A DNA stretch of 64,000 nt from JBALVT01 sp045110675 (GTDB lineage Bacteria > Pseudomonadota > Gammaproteobacteria > Pseudomonadales > Halieaceae): the NCBI GenBank assembly GCA_045110675.1, contig JBGCGJ010000021.1, forward strand, positions 20,039 to 84,038, written 5' to 3'. The position numbers and the translations under genes were made by a program. This document shows, piece after piece, positions 41,236-49,813 of the stretch. The notes under the pieces were generated by a model. It saw only the letters and a list, made by a program, of their open reading frames with translations, made no database searches and was not told the DNA's origin. How positions within the stretch are numbered: the stretch's first letter is position 1; each line of letters starts with the position of its first letter.

Positions 41236-41808
41236 CTATGCCAGCTTTCGTTGTTCCAGCTTGTCTCGCAGCGCTGCCACTTCGGGTTTGTAATGACGAA
41301 TCTCTTCATCGGAGAGACCGTGCAGCTCGTGGGGAAAAACCAGCCATCGATCGGTCTCGTGCAAATAAAAATCCGGTTTCATGTCCGTTTGATTGTTGTC
41401 GGGTTTGAAGTAAGGCGTGGCGACTTTCACTTCCGGCATATTTTTTCGACACTCCTCCTCAAGATCTCTGATGACCTGCTGGATACTCAGACCCGTGTCG
41501 AAAACGTCGTCAACCAGCAACAGTGAATCCTCGGAATTGACATGCTTCACAATGTAGTTCAAACCGTGTACTCGAACGTGTCGATCCCGGGTCTCGATAC
41601 CCGAGTAGGAGGAGGTTCTGATCGCAATGTGATCGGACTCAATACCCGAGACATCCAGCAATTCCTGAACCGCGATACCCACAGGTGCCCCACCACGCCA
41701 AACACCGACGATATAATTCGGTCGATAACCACTTTCAACAATCGCCATCCCGAGATTGAAGGAGTCGTCGAGGAGTTCCTGGGCGGTGATAAATTGCTTT
41801 GTCGTCAT
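41236..41808 (-). CDS. Purine-type phosphoribosyltransferase
   Basis: Taken from the ATG at 41808 (190 residues); an upstream in-frame extension to 41886 crosses the divergent promoter and is rejected. It is a type I PRTase: PRPP-binding loop LLLVDDVFDTGLS, and an N-terminal YIVGVWRGGAPVG that forms the second loop. This probably converts hypoxanthine, xanthine or guanine plus PRPP to the nucleotide. It is convergent with puuD, divergent from a second PRTase gene, and close to the purine-degradation genes, so a purine-salvage role is inferred. Confidence 0.85.
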   Translation of the reverse strand: MTTKQFITAQELLDDSFNLGMAIVESGYRPNYIVGVWRGGAPVGIAVQELLDVSGIESDHIAIRTSSYSGIETRDRHVRVHGLNYIVKHVNSEDSLLLVDDVFDTGLSIQQVIRDLEEECRKNMPEVKVATPYFKPDNNQTDMKPDFYLHETDRWLVFPHELHGLSDEEIRHYKPEVAALRDKLEQRKLA

Positions 41809-41812
41809 TACA

Positions 41813-41840
41813 TTCACTCGTGCAAAAATCCCACTATAAT
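41813..41840 (+). promoter_or_regulatory. Predicted promoter for the second phosphoribosyltransferase gene
   Basis: TTCACT (41813-41818) and an exact TATAAT (41835-41840) are separated by 16 bases, giving a start of transcription near 41847 and a leader of about 30 bases. It lies in the 68-base space between the two divergent PRTase genes. Confidence 0.5.
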
Positions 41841-41876
41841 AGCTATGCCACCAACGCGCCAGATAAGGAATCAGAC

Positions 41877-42629
41877 ATGAGCTCATATCACCAACAAATC
41901 CATTGTCACCGCGACGATATCGATATGGGCTTCTGGCGCAAACCAGAGGGAGTCAGCATTGAGGATGATGAGCTGAGCTTTTTATTGATTCCGGATGAGG
42001 TTGAAGCCATCGCCACCTTTGAAATTTCCCAGCAGGTGCATCGATATCAACACGACAACGTCTCTTCCGGGCAACCGATAAGCAAAGCGCTGATAGTCAC
42101 CATGGGCGGCATGCTACCCGGCGTATTGCTCTATGATCATCTGGTAGATGGCAGAGATGTTGGCATTCCCAAAATCGAGTTTGGCACCATCGGTGTATCG
42201 CTCTATAAGGGCCCAGGTGTTCGCTATGAAAAGCCATTGATACAACACGGCATTTCCATTCCAATCAGCGGTGAGACCGTCCTAATCATTGATGATTTAG
42301 GCGACTGTGGCGGAACAATGCAGTTTTTGACTCAGTACATCGCCGATAGCGGTGCTCTAAAAGTGCTCAACTTGGCCATGTATATGAAGCCCATTGCGAT
42401 GAAAACCTGCAAGGCAGATTTTTGGTTCGGAGAGACACCACAGCACACCTGGATTATTACGCCTCGGGAGAGAGTTGAAACCATGGTTAAGCGGGTGCCT
42501 ATTTGGAAAGAGCGCGGAGCCAGCGAGCAGGAGTGTTATCGGCGCCTGGTAGATGTTATTGGCTACCCCACTGACTTAACCGACTACTACTTGCCGCAGA
42601 TATATCACCGTGCGGAGATCAATTCTTGA
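41877..42629 (+). CDS. Phosphoribosyltransferase, second copy-type
   Basis: Taken from the ATG at 41877 (250 residues); an extension to 41799 would overlap the opposite gene and its promoter. The PRPP loop is VLIIDDLGDCGGT, and TMGGMLPGVLLYD is the matching second loop. The sequence is clearly different from the neighbouring PRTase, with a longer N-terminal part and a C-terminal tail (YYLPQIYHRAEINS). The base it uses is unknown; purine salvage is likely from context. The RutR-like regulator gene follows on the same strand. Confidence 0.82.
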   Translation: MSSYHQQIHCHRDDIDMGFWRKPEGVSIEDDELSFLLIPDEVEAIATFEISQQVHRYQHDNVSSGQPISKALIVTMGGMLPGVLLYDHLVDGRDVGIPKIEFGTIGVSLYKGPGVRYEKPLIQHGISIPISGETVLIIDDLGDCGGTMQFLTQYIADSGALKVLNLAMYMKPIAMKTCKADFWFGETPQHTWIITPRERVETMVKRVPIWKERGASEQECYRRLVDVIGYPTDLTDYYLPQIYHRAEINS

Positions 42630-42648
42630 CACAACTGTCACTCAGTTG
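42626..42648 (+). promoter_or_regulatory. -35 element and inverted repeat upstream of the TetR-type regulator
   Basis: An exact TTGACA (42626-42631) is followed directly by CAACTG-N5-CAGTTG (42632-42648), a 17-bp inverted repeat filling the space where a -35/-10 spacer would be. A clear -10 is not seen. The layout fits repression of its own gene by the TetR-family protein encoded 45 bases downstream. Confidence 0.5.
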
Positions 42649-42692
42649 CAAAGTTGTTAACATAAGACAAGCACATACTCTGGAAGATAAAC

Positions 42693-43352
42693 GTGGCAAG
42701 CAAGGGCGCCTATAAAGTCGGCAAGATCCGCAAGGACAATGAAAAAGCCATACTAGTCGCTGCGGAAAAGGAATTTGCCACACGAGGCTTTAACGGCGCC
42801 TCTATGAATCGCATCGCCCAGGGAGCCGGCGTCGCCAGAACCAATGTTCACTACTACTTCAAGAATAAAGAGGACTTGTACGCCGCCGTTCTCACGGATG
42901 TGATTCAACTGTGGGGGGATTCCTTCGATCAGATTAGCGCCGACGATGATCCGGGTGAAGCACTGGAAGCTTACATCAGGGCAAAGGTAGCCTATTCAAA
43001 AACCAAACCACTCGCCTCGCGCATCTTCGCCAGCGAAATGTTGCACGGCGCTCCGGTGCTTGGAAGCTATTTGAAGAAGGACCATCGCGACTGGATGGGA
43101 GGCAAAGCTGAAATTATGGAAAGCTGGGTGGCTCAGGGGAAAATGGACCCGGTCAATCCCTTCTACCTGATTTTTATGATCTGGGCGTCGACACAGCACT
43201 ACGCAGACTTTGAAGTTCAAGTGAAGACCGTATTGGGGAAGCCCCGTTTGGCCGCCGCGGATTTCGATGAGATTGCCGACAATCTGACCCACATCATTCT
43301 CAAAGGCTGTGGTATCAAAGTTCACAGTAAGCTATTAAAAACAGAAAATTGA
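42693..43352 (+). CDS. TetR family regulator, RutR-like
   Basis: A 219-residue repressor-type protein. The N-terminal TetR helix-turn-helix covers about residues 20-60 (AAEKEFATRGFNGASMNRIA then GVARTNVHYYFKNKEDLY). The C-terminal part matches the RutR ligand-binding domain (LASRIFASEMLHGAP, FMIWASTQHYADFEVQV). RutR in E. coli senses uracil and thymine and controls pyrimidine and purine degradation; here control of the neighbouring purine genes is inferred. The start is GTG at 42693. An inverted repeat in its promoter suggests autoregulation. Confidence 0.88.
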   Translation: MASKGAYKVGKIRKDNEKAILVAAEKEFATRGFNGASMNRIAQGAGVARTNVHYYFKNKEDLYAAVLTDVIQLWGDSFDQISADDDPGEALEAYIRAKVAYSKTKPLASRIFASEMLHGAPVLGSYLKKDHRDWMGGKAEIMESWVAQGKMDPVNPFYLIFMIWASTQHYADFEVQVKTVLGKPRLAAADFDEIADNLTHIILKGCGIKVHSKLLKTEN

Positions 43353-43439
43353 TTTTTTTCTCCCGCCTTTAACCCCTTTCAGCTCCTTGCTGCGATAAAC
43401 CTCTTGAAACTTGTCAAAAGACTTATCAGGAGATTTATC

Positions 43440-45227
43440 ATGCCTATCCGCAAAAACGTCACCACACTAACGCTGGCCCTGATGGCCACAGCCTGCGCTG
43501 ATCAATATCAACACGAGCCGGTTGTTATTGAACAGAGCGAAATCCGCGCGCAAACCGCCCCGCCGCTGAACGACGAAGCAGCAACGGCAGCACACAAGCA
43601 GCAGATCACTGAGTACGAAGCCAAGGAGGCCCGTTCGCAGCCTGGACCAATCAACGCCCAGAATCTCCCGATAGCGGAGGTTGCGCGGCCCGAGCGGCTC
43701 GAGCAATACAGCGCCGTAAAGGCCAAACCCTCGCACCACGGCGTCGCGATGGCCGCTGATGCGATCGGGCTGTACCCGTCTCAATCCATTGATCGTGAAC
43801 ACTACCTTCACTATGAAGAGAGCCCGGTCAAATTAGTGGTCGAGGATCCGGTATCGACCTTCAGTATCGATGTCGACACCGCCAGCTATGCCAACATCCG
43901 GCGTATGATCGTAAAAGAGGGTCGCCTACCCCCTTCAGATGCTGTGAGGCTGGAGGAAATGATCAACTATTTCGGATACGAATACCCGGTGCCGGATAAC
44001 TCCGAACAACCTTTCTCCGTACGCAGTGAACTCGCTCGGGCTCCGTGGAGCGACCAGCACCATTTACTGCAAGTTGGCCTGAAGGGCTTCGAACCGGCGG
44101 CTGCGCAGCGCCCGTCCAGCAACCTGGTGTTTCTGGTGGATGTGTCGGGCAGTATGCGCTCACCGGACAAGCTGGGATTACTGAAGAAATCCCTGGGTTT
44201 GTTAGTGAACAAGATGAGAGATGATGATCGAATTTCTCTCGTGGTCTACGCAGGCGCGGCGGGAACGGTGCTGGAGCCCACCTCAGGTGCGGACAAGGCA
44301 AAAATTATGAATGCTATCAATGCACTCGAAGCAGGTGGTAGCACCCACGGCAGTGCAGGCATCGAGATGGCCTACGCCCTCGCGGCTCAACATAAAATTG
44401 AAGGCGGCATTAATCGAGTGATTATTGCCAGTGACGGCGACATGAACGTGGGAACCGTAAATCTGGAGTCCCTCAAGGACCTGATTGAGCGCAAGCGCAA
44501 AAGCGGCGTTGCTTTGACCACTCTTGGATTTGGCAGCGGCAATTACAATTATGCGCTAATGGAGCAACTCGCCGATGTCGGTGATGGCAATGCCGCCTAT
44601 ATTGACTCACTAAAAGAAGCCCAGAAGGTTCTCGTTAACGAGATGCAATCGACCCTTCTCACAATCGCTTCCGATGTGAAAATTCAGGTGGAGTTCAACC
44701 CCGAGCAGGTCAGCGAGTATCGACTCATCGGCTATGAAAACCGGATACTGAATCGAGAGGACTTTACCAACGATAAAGTTGATGCCGGCGATATTGGCGC
44801 CGGCCATACTGTAACAGCGTTGTATGAGATCGTACTTCGGCAAGACAATGAGGGTCGAATACCGGCGCTCAGGTATGAGAAGAACAAGCGCCCGCTGGAA
44901 CAATCTGCCACGGCAACTGCGCAGGAAATTGCCTTCGTAAAACTGCGCTACAAAACTCCCGGAACCACAAAAAGTATTGAATTGAGCCAAGCGATTGCTA
45001 AGAATACCCTGAAGGACTCGATTGCCAACAGCAGCACGGATCTGCGCTTCGCAGCGAGTGTAGCGGGTTTCGGGCAGATACTGAAAGGCGGCACCTACAC
45101 CGACAACTGGGGATACCCCGAGGCGTTGACACTGGCCAGAAACTCCAGAGGTGATGACCCCCATGGCTATCGCAGTGAATTTGTTCATATGATCGAACTC
45201 GCACAATCGTTATCCTTGGGGCATTGA
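43440..45227 (+). CDS. VWA-domain lipoprotein, YfbK family
   Basis: Taken from the ATG at 43440 (595 residues) with CAGGAG upstream. The lipoprotein signal is TLALMATAC. A long polar linker is followed by the family's N-terminal domain (PVSTFSIDVDTASYANIRRM), a von Willebrand factor A domain with a MIDAS motif DVSGS in VFLVDVSGSMRSPDKLG, and a C-terminal YfbK-type domain. VWA domains bind metal and protein partners. It lies 32 bases upstream of an ECF sigma factor gene. A role in envelope-stress sensing or assembly is inferred from that linkage, not shown. Confidence 0.9.
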   Translation: MPIRKNVTTLTLALMATACADQYQHEPVVIEQSEIRAQTAPPLNDEAATAAHKQQITEYEAKEARSQPGPINAQNLPIAEVARPERLEQYSAVKAKPSHHGVAMAADAIGLYPSQSIDREHYLHYEESPVKLVVEDPVSTFSIDVDTASYANIRRMIVKEGRLPPSDAVRLEEMINYFGYEYPVPDNSEQPFSVRSELARAPWSDQHHLLQVGLKGFEPAAAQRPSSNLVFLVDVSGSMRSPDKLGLLKKSLGLLVNKMRDDDRISLVVYAGAAGTVLEPTSGADKAKIMNAINALEAGGSTHGSAGIEMAYALAAQHKIEGGINRVIIASDGDMNVGTVNLESLKDLIERKRKSGVALTTLGFGSGNYNYALMEQLADVGDGNAAYIDSLKEAQKVLVNEMQSTLLTIASDVKIQVEFNPEQVSEYRLIGYENRILNREDFTNDKVDAGDIGAGHTVTALYEIVLRQDNEGRIPALRYEKNKRPLEQSATATAQEIAFVKLRYKTPGTTKSIELSQAIAKNTLKDSIANSSTDLRFAASVAGFGQILKGGTYTDNWGYPEALTLARNSRGDDPHGYRSEFVHMIELAQSLSLGH

Positions 45228-45259
45228 ACGTAGCTTGAAGATTGGGGAACAGAACACAC

Positions 45260-45841
45260 ATGGCTAGGGTGTGGAACCGTTTAAAGAGCGACCACTCGCT
45301 GATGCTAGCCTATCAGCGAGGAGATATGGACGCCTTCGAATCTCTGTACCATCGACACAAAGACGCGCTATTCGCCCATCTTTTTCGAAGTTGTTCGCGC
45401 CACGCGATCGTCGAAGAAATCGCGCAGGAAACATGGACTGCAGTCATTCAAGCGGCCGGGCGCTACCGCCCGGAAGCGAAATTTCGGACCTGGCTCTACC
45501 AAATCGCCCATCACCGAATGGTTGATTTCTGGCGCCGCCCGGATAATCAACACAGCAATCTGGAAAATGTCCCGGAAGAAATCGCTCCACAAGACCAGGC
45601 GGAACAAACTGATGGCATCGAGAAACAAGTAATGAACGCTTTGGCTCAACTGCCCTTGGAGCAACGCACTATCGTGCTACTGCGCGAGCAGGGCTTCTCT
45701 TATCAGGAATTGTCAGACATTGTGGGAGTGGGCCGCGAGACTGTAAAGAGTAGACTACGATACGCCCGCGAACAACTGAGCACGCAGCTGGGAAGAGTGC
45801 AGGAACCAGGCGCTGAGACAGTACTGGGAGGCCAACCATGA
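45260..45841 (+). CDS. ECF-type RNA polymerase sigma factor
   Basis: Taken from the ATG at 45260 (193 residues); a TTG at 45242 in frame is the alternative. Region 2 is seen in MLAYQRGDMDAFESLYHRHK and IAQETWTAVIQAAGRYR, then FRTWLYQIAHHRMVDFWRR. Region 4 ends with a helix-turn-helix, FSYQELSDIVGVGRETVKSR. It directs RNA polymerase to a small regulon, probably including its own promoter. Its stop overlaps the start of the next gene (ATGA), the usual arrangement with an anti-sigma factor. Confidence 0.92.
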   Translation: MARVWNRLKSDHSLMLAYQRGDMDAFESLYHRHKDALFAHLFRSCSRHAIVEEIAQETWTAVIQAAGRYRPEAKFRTWLYQIAHHRMVDFWRRPDNQHSNLENVPEEIAPQDQAEQTDGIEKQVMNALAQLPLEQRTIVLLREQGFSYQELSDIVGVGRETVKSRLRYAREQLSTQLGRVQEPGAETVLGGQP

Positions 45842-46590
45842 ACCAAATCGACCGTTCCCCCGAGGGAAAACCCTTGCCACTGCCCTCCCCGCGGTCTCCA
45901 GCGACATTGGACGAGAGAATACTGAGCCAAGCTCGCAGAGCTCTACCTCGTGATAAGCCTTATCGACAACCCTGGTGGCTCGCCGGTTCCGCCACCGCCG
46001 CTGTCATCGTTGTAGCGGTTACTCTAAGCGCCAGGGACCCGGGGAGTTTTAGCGACTCTGCATACGACACTGCATACGACACTGCATACGAAGATTTCGC
46101 CGCCGAATCAATGCGAGTAGAGAGTTCAGATGAACCCGAAGCAGCAGCCGCTGCCCCTCTCGCTGCGGAGATTAATGAAGACGTGAAGAAACTCGGCATC
46201 GAATCAAAGGAAGCCCGCTCGAGATTGTCAGAGTCGCGAAACCAAGCACAGGCCATGCCCGCACGCCAGCGGCTCGAAGTTCACTCGCCAGTAGCGAAAC
46301 CCGAATTTGAAGCGCGCAGTGCGTCGCTGCCGAAAAGCCGATTCGCCGCCAAGGCCAAACCGAGTGCCTTTGTCGATACAGGGAAAAGCCATGGGCAGCT
46401 ACCTGAGGAAATATTGAAGTCACTTCGCGTGCTGGCGCTGCAAGATCACTCTTCTGAGTCCTCAGCGGATGAGCGCAACAGCATAAGGGACTACGAAGAG
46501 TTGAAAAATCGCTGTCCGGAGTGCGCCTTGCCTGAAACTCTTGAGCAGGCTATCGCAGAATACCTATCTCAGGAACTCCCCAATCCGTAG
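45838..46590 (+). CDS. Single-pass membrane protein, probable anti-sigma partner
   Basis: A 250-residue protein with a short cytoplasmic N-terminus (about 40 residues, including TLDERILSQARRALP), one TM helix (WWLAGSATAAVIVVAVTLSA) and a low-complexity, Ala/Glu/Ser-rich periplasmic region. The C-terminus has a Cys pair (CPEC). It overlaps the sigma gene by 4 bases. Position and topology suggest an anti-sigma factor, but it lacks the zinc-binding HxxxCxxC motif of the common class. A 12-bp tandem repeat codes for TAYDTAYDTAY near residue 75-85. Confidence 0.7.
   Translation: MNQIDRSPEGKPLPLPSPRSPATLDERILSQARRALPRDKPYRQPWWLAGSATAAVIVVAVTLSARDPGSFSDSAYDTAYDTAYEDFAAESMRVESSDEPEAAAAAPLAAEINEDVKKLGIESKEARSRLSESRNQAQAMPARQRLEVHSPVAKPEFEARSASLPKSRFAAKAKPSAFVDTGKSHGQLPEEILKSLRVLALQDHSSESSADERNSIRDYEELKNRCPECALPETLEQAIAEYLSQELPNP
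46058..46090 (+). repeat. 12-bp tandem repeat, three units
   Basis: CTGCATACG recurs at 46058-46066, 46070-46078 and 46082-46090, period 12, inside the anti-sigma-like gene. Each unit adds four residues (TAYD), so copy-number change would stay in frame. Confidence 0.8.
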
Positions 46591-46661
46591 CTTGTCACCG
46601 GTGGCAGCGCTGGAAAATTTGTGCTAACTGGACTATATTTCATCTAAACGCATGTCTCAGA

Positions 46662-48314
46662 ATGCTATTCTTTTCCCGTGCCAAGGGTGCTCCTATGACC
46701 AGCGCTACAACAAGGCCAAAATCCACCCGGTCGCCAGTTAAACCAAATCGCCTAGTGTTAACAGTGTTGTCGGGTTTGATGCTTAGCATTCTCTCGGCCT
46801 GCAATATCGACATTGTTGTACCCGCCGGTGGCAAGGTGGTTTCAAAAAACGGTGTGGTGTGCCTATCCGGTTCGACCTGCACGATTGAAGTGACCGATGA
46901 GACCTTTGACGATACCTTTGAGGCGATTCCCGATCCGGGTTACAAATTTAAGCACTGGCAAAAAGGCACCGACCACTTTTGCGGTAAAAATAAAAAGGCA
47001 TGCCGTCTTTTTACGACCGCCTTTGACAGCCACCCTGCCATACTCGATGTCCTGGCATCAGACAAAACCTATTTGTTAAAACCTGTATTCGTGAACAAAT
47101 CCGGTTACAAGGTGAGCTATTGGAAAAAAACCCTGTCTGAAATTGATCAGGGCAGTTTCTCTAGCAATAGTGCCCTGTATCAGAACCTACCCAATGTACA
47201 ACAGTGCGACCCGGGGACTCAGTCCCAAACCGCAGCTGACCGAGCGCTCAAAGCCCTCAACGAAATTCGTGCGATGCACAAGCTTCCCGCTGTTGAGTAC
47301 GATGATTTCTATGATTCGGAAGTTCAGGAGGCGGCGCTGGTACAGCGAGCCAGAGGTGCTCTATCGCACAATCCCGAATCCAGCGACCCCTGTTTCACGG
47401 CGTCAGCTTTATCTGGATCCGAAACCTCAAACCTCGGCGGCGCATCGGCTCCCACAGATCCGGCGAGCGATATTGTGGGCTGGACCAACGATAACTTTAA
47501 TGGCGCGGCCCTCGCCGAAGCCGGGCACAGGCGCTGGGTGCTTGCGCCGGAACTGGGTTACACCACCTATGGTCAAGTTGAGGGATTTACAGCACTAAAA
47601 GTATTCGGGTTTGGCATGCCACCCCAAAAGAAGATCTCTTCGAGTGTTGAATACATTGCTTTCCCGTACAAGAGCTATCCTTGGGTACTCGTTTCAAAGG
47701 GTAACAATCCAACACCATGGAGTCTCTCCATGGTACCGCCAGCGGGAATGAGCAACAGTTCATTCGACTATTTTTCTCGCGCAACGGTCAGTGTTAGAGA
47801 TACGGATTCAGGAGAAGATCTTTCGATAAGCTCTCTTCACAACGACACCAAAAGGTTCGGCCTGGCCAATTTTCTATCCTGGCAGGTTGATAATTGGGAA
47901 TACGATACCGAATATAGAGTCACAGTAAGAGACATCAATCTTCCCGGCGGAGGAACTCGACAAGTGTCTTATTCGGTTTTACTGGATCGATTCAACTTGG
48001 TGGAAATAGCGATGCCTCTGGAAAGCGGCGACAGCAGCCAGGTGAATTCACTGCAGGGTCAGTTTGACTCACCCACTGATCAGGACAGCTACGTCGTCAA
48101 TCTCGCCAACAGTGTCTCCTTCAGAGGTAGCAGCAATTTCAGTAACCAAGCCTTCTTTATACGCGTCTACGATGACCGAAAACGCTTGATAACCTCAAGC
48201 GACTCGGCGTTCACTATGAACTTTACACCCGGCATGTATACCGTACTGGTGAGTCCCTGCAATGAGGCCGGTGGATGCTATGAAGGCACTACCAACTACT
48301 CGGTGACCTTTTGA
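46662..48314 (+). CDS. CAP-domain (SCP/PR1-like) lipoprotein
   Basis: A 550-residue exported protein; a shorter start at 46695 is possible. The lipobox is SILSAC after a long basic leader. An N-terminal beta-rich Cys-containing segment of the bacterial repeat type (DPGYKFKHWQKG) leads to a CAP domain (RALKALNEIRAMHKLPAVEY, ALSHNPES, AEAGHRRWVLAPELGY). The C-terminal 90 residues resemble a pre-peptidase (PPC) domain (DSYVVNLANSVSF and MNFTPGMYTVLVSPC). CAP proteins bind lipids or act on carbohydrates or proteins; the role here is unknown. The gene follows the sigma-factor cluster after about 70 bases. Confidence 0.83.
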   Translation: MLFFSRAKGAPMTSATTRPKSTRSPVKPNRLVLTVLSGLMLSILSACNIDIVVPAGGKVVSKNGVVCLSGSTCTIEVTDETFDDTFEAIPDPGYKFKHWQKGTDHFCGKNKKACRLFTTAFDSHPAILDVLASDKTYLLKPVFVNKSGYKVSYWKKTLSEIDQGSFSSNSALYQNLPNVQQCDPGTQSQTAADRALKALNEIRAMHKLPAVEYDDFYDSEVQEAALVQRARGALSHNPESSDPCFTASALSGSETSNLGGASAPTDPASDIVGWTNDNFNGAALAEAGHRRWVLAPELGYTTYGQVEGFTALKVFGFGMPPQKKISSSVEYIAFPYKSYPWVLVSKGNNPTPWSLSMVPPAGMSNSSFDYFSRATVSVRDTDSGEDLSISSLHNDTKRFGLANFLSWQVDNWEYDTEYRVTVRDINLPGGGTRQVSYSVLLDRFNLVEIAMPLESGDSSQVNSLQGQFDSPTDQDSYVVNLANSVSFRGSSNFSNQAFFIRVYDDRKRLITSSDSAFTMNFTPGMYTVLVSPCNEAGGCYEGTTNYSVTF

Positions 48315-48323
48315 CATCGACAA

Positions 48324-49712
48324 CTAATGGCTGGCGAGTTGTTTCAAAATAATGCTCCAGTGATCCAGGCCTTCATAAAAGGCTTTTTTGGGTAGGCGCT
48401 CGTTGAGGCCGTGAGCGTAATTATCATCGGGATCCATAAATCTAGAACCTATCGCAAGGGTAGGAATACCTGCATTGCGAAAGTGCATTCCATCTGTCGC
48501 ACCGGTCGACATGTAGCCAATAATTTTCAGACCCTCATAGCGGGCGTGTACCGCTTTTGACACCGCTGCTATTACATCGGGTCGCATTTCTGAGATGGGA
48601 CTCTCAGTGACCTCATCCAACTGCTTGAATTCAATGGCATCATTTTCCACAACCTGACGGAGGGTTTTCTCAACCTCGGCGACCGGCACCCCGGGATACA
48701 CACGGCAATTAAGTGTGGCGGTAGCAGATTGCGGCAGTGCATTCTCAGCGTGACCGGCGTTGAGCATGGTCACCACACAGGTGGTTCGCGTAATTCCCAC
48801 ATAGGCAGATTCTACAGCCAGGCGATCCGAGGCGGATGTGTCACTGGGATCCCGTGCAAATCGAAGCATCGCCTCCCCCAGTTCGCCCCCTTTGCGCTTG
48901 CCGGATTCCTCAAAGTACGCGAGCGTCATTTCACTCCAGCGTACAGGAAATCGGTGGGCCTGAATTTTGGTAATGCCCTGGGCTAGATCATAGATCGCGT
49001 TATCTGGCCTCGGTCTGGAACTGTGCCCGCCCGGGTTTCGGACGGTCAGGTCCCAGGTAACATAAGTTTTCTCGGCAGCCTGCACATTGTAGGCAATTGC
49101 CTTGCCCGATTTAGACAATGTACCTCCCCCCGCATCCGAGTTAAGCGCAAATTCTGCCCTGGCAAGATCTTTTCTCTTGGCCAGCATTTTGGTGGTGTTC
49201 ATGGTCGATTCTTCATCTCCGGAAAAGGCGATAATAAGATCCCGATCGGGAACAAATCCCTCCTTTTTCAGGCGAATGAATGTGGAGGTGAGCTGGGTCA
49301 CTCCGAACTTGTTGTCAATCGTGCCTCGGCCATAGAAAAAGGTGTCATCTTCGGTCAGCTCAAACGGAGGCCGTTCCCAATCCTCTGGACGCGCCTCGAC
49401 GACGTCCATGTGACCCAACAGCAAAATAGGTGCCTTATCAGACGAGCCATCCCCTCGATAGGTGACCACTAGAGCCACTGTATCCCCCAGCGGCAGTATT
49501 TCGATATCGTTCTCGGAAAATCCAGCCGAGCGCAATTCACCCGCAAGGTAGTTAGCCACTTTGGGCACATTACCCAGATTTTTAGCGGACTCTATGCCGA
49601 TAATCGTGCGGTAAATCTCCAGCGTTTTTTGCGCATGTGCTGTTGGAATATCCTCAGCATAAGCAACGCCCGACAAGAACAAGAAGCCCAACAAGGCGGA
49701 AATGATTTTCAT
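48324..49712 (-). CDS. Exported M20 family metallopeptidase
   Basis: A 462-residue zinc peptidase. The signal peptide is MKIISALLGFLFLSGVAYA. Dinuclear zinc ligands are visible in order: His in LLLGHMDVVEA, Asp in GRGTIDNKFGV, Glu-Glu in FSGDEEST (the first Glu as general base), Asp in LNSDAGGG, and His in NYAHGLNER near the end. A dimerisation domain sits between. It likely trims dipeptides or N-acyl amino acids in the periplasm. It is convergent with the CAP-domain gene, 9 bases apart. Confidence 0.9.
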   Translation of the reverse strand: MKIISALLGFLFLSGVAYAEDIPTAHAQKTLEIYRTIIGIESAKNLGNVPKVANYLAGELRSAGFSENDIEILPLGDTVALVVTYRGDGSSDKAPILLLGHMDVVEARPEDWERPPFELTEDDTFFYGRGTIDNKFGVTQLTSTFIRLKKEGFVPDRDLIIAFSGDEESTMNTTKMLAKRKDLARAEFALNSDAGGGTLSKSGKAIAYNVQAAEKTYVTWDLTVRNPGGHSSRPRPDNAIYDLAQGITKIQAHRFPVRWSEMTLAYFEESGKRKGGELGEAMLRFARDPSDTSASDRLAVESAYVGITRTTCVVTMLNAGHAENALPQSATATLNCRVYPGVPVAEVEKTLRQVVENDAIEFKQLDEVTESPISEMRPDVIAAVSKAVHARYEGLKIIGYMSTGATDGMHFRNAGIPTLAIGSRFMDPDDNYAHGLNERLPKKAFYEGLDHWSIILKQLASH

Positions 49713-49813
49713 AAATACCTCAAAAACAGTGATAGTTGCAGTCTACCGTGAAGCGTTCTTCTGCTCACGTCGACGCTGCCGCGACAGCGCCAGCTTCGCC
49801 AAGACTCTTCGCT

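Noticed and set aside
41808..41886. N-terminal extension of the minus-strand phosphoribosyltransferase
   Set aside because: It would overlap the start and the -10 element of the divergent gene; the family starts near the internal ATG.
47714..47734. Inverted repeat ACCATGGAG-TCT-CTCCATGGT in the CAP-domain gene
   Set aside because: Short, inside a conserved coding region, and not linked to the nested elements beyond the CCATGG centre that any palindrome of this kind may share.
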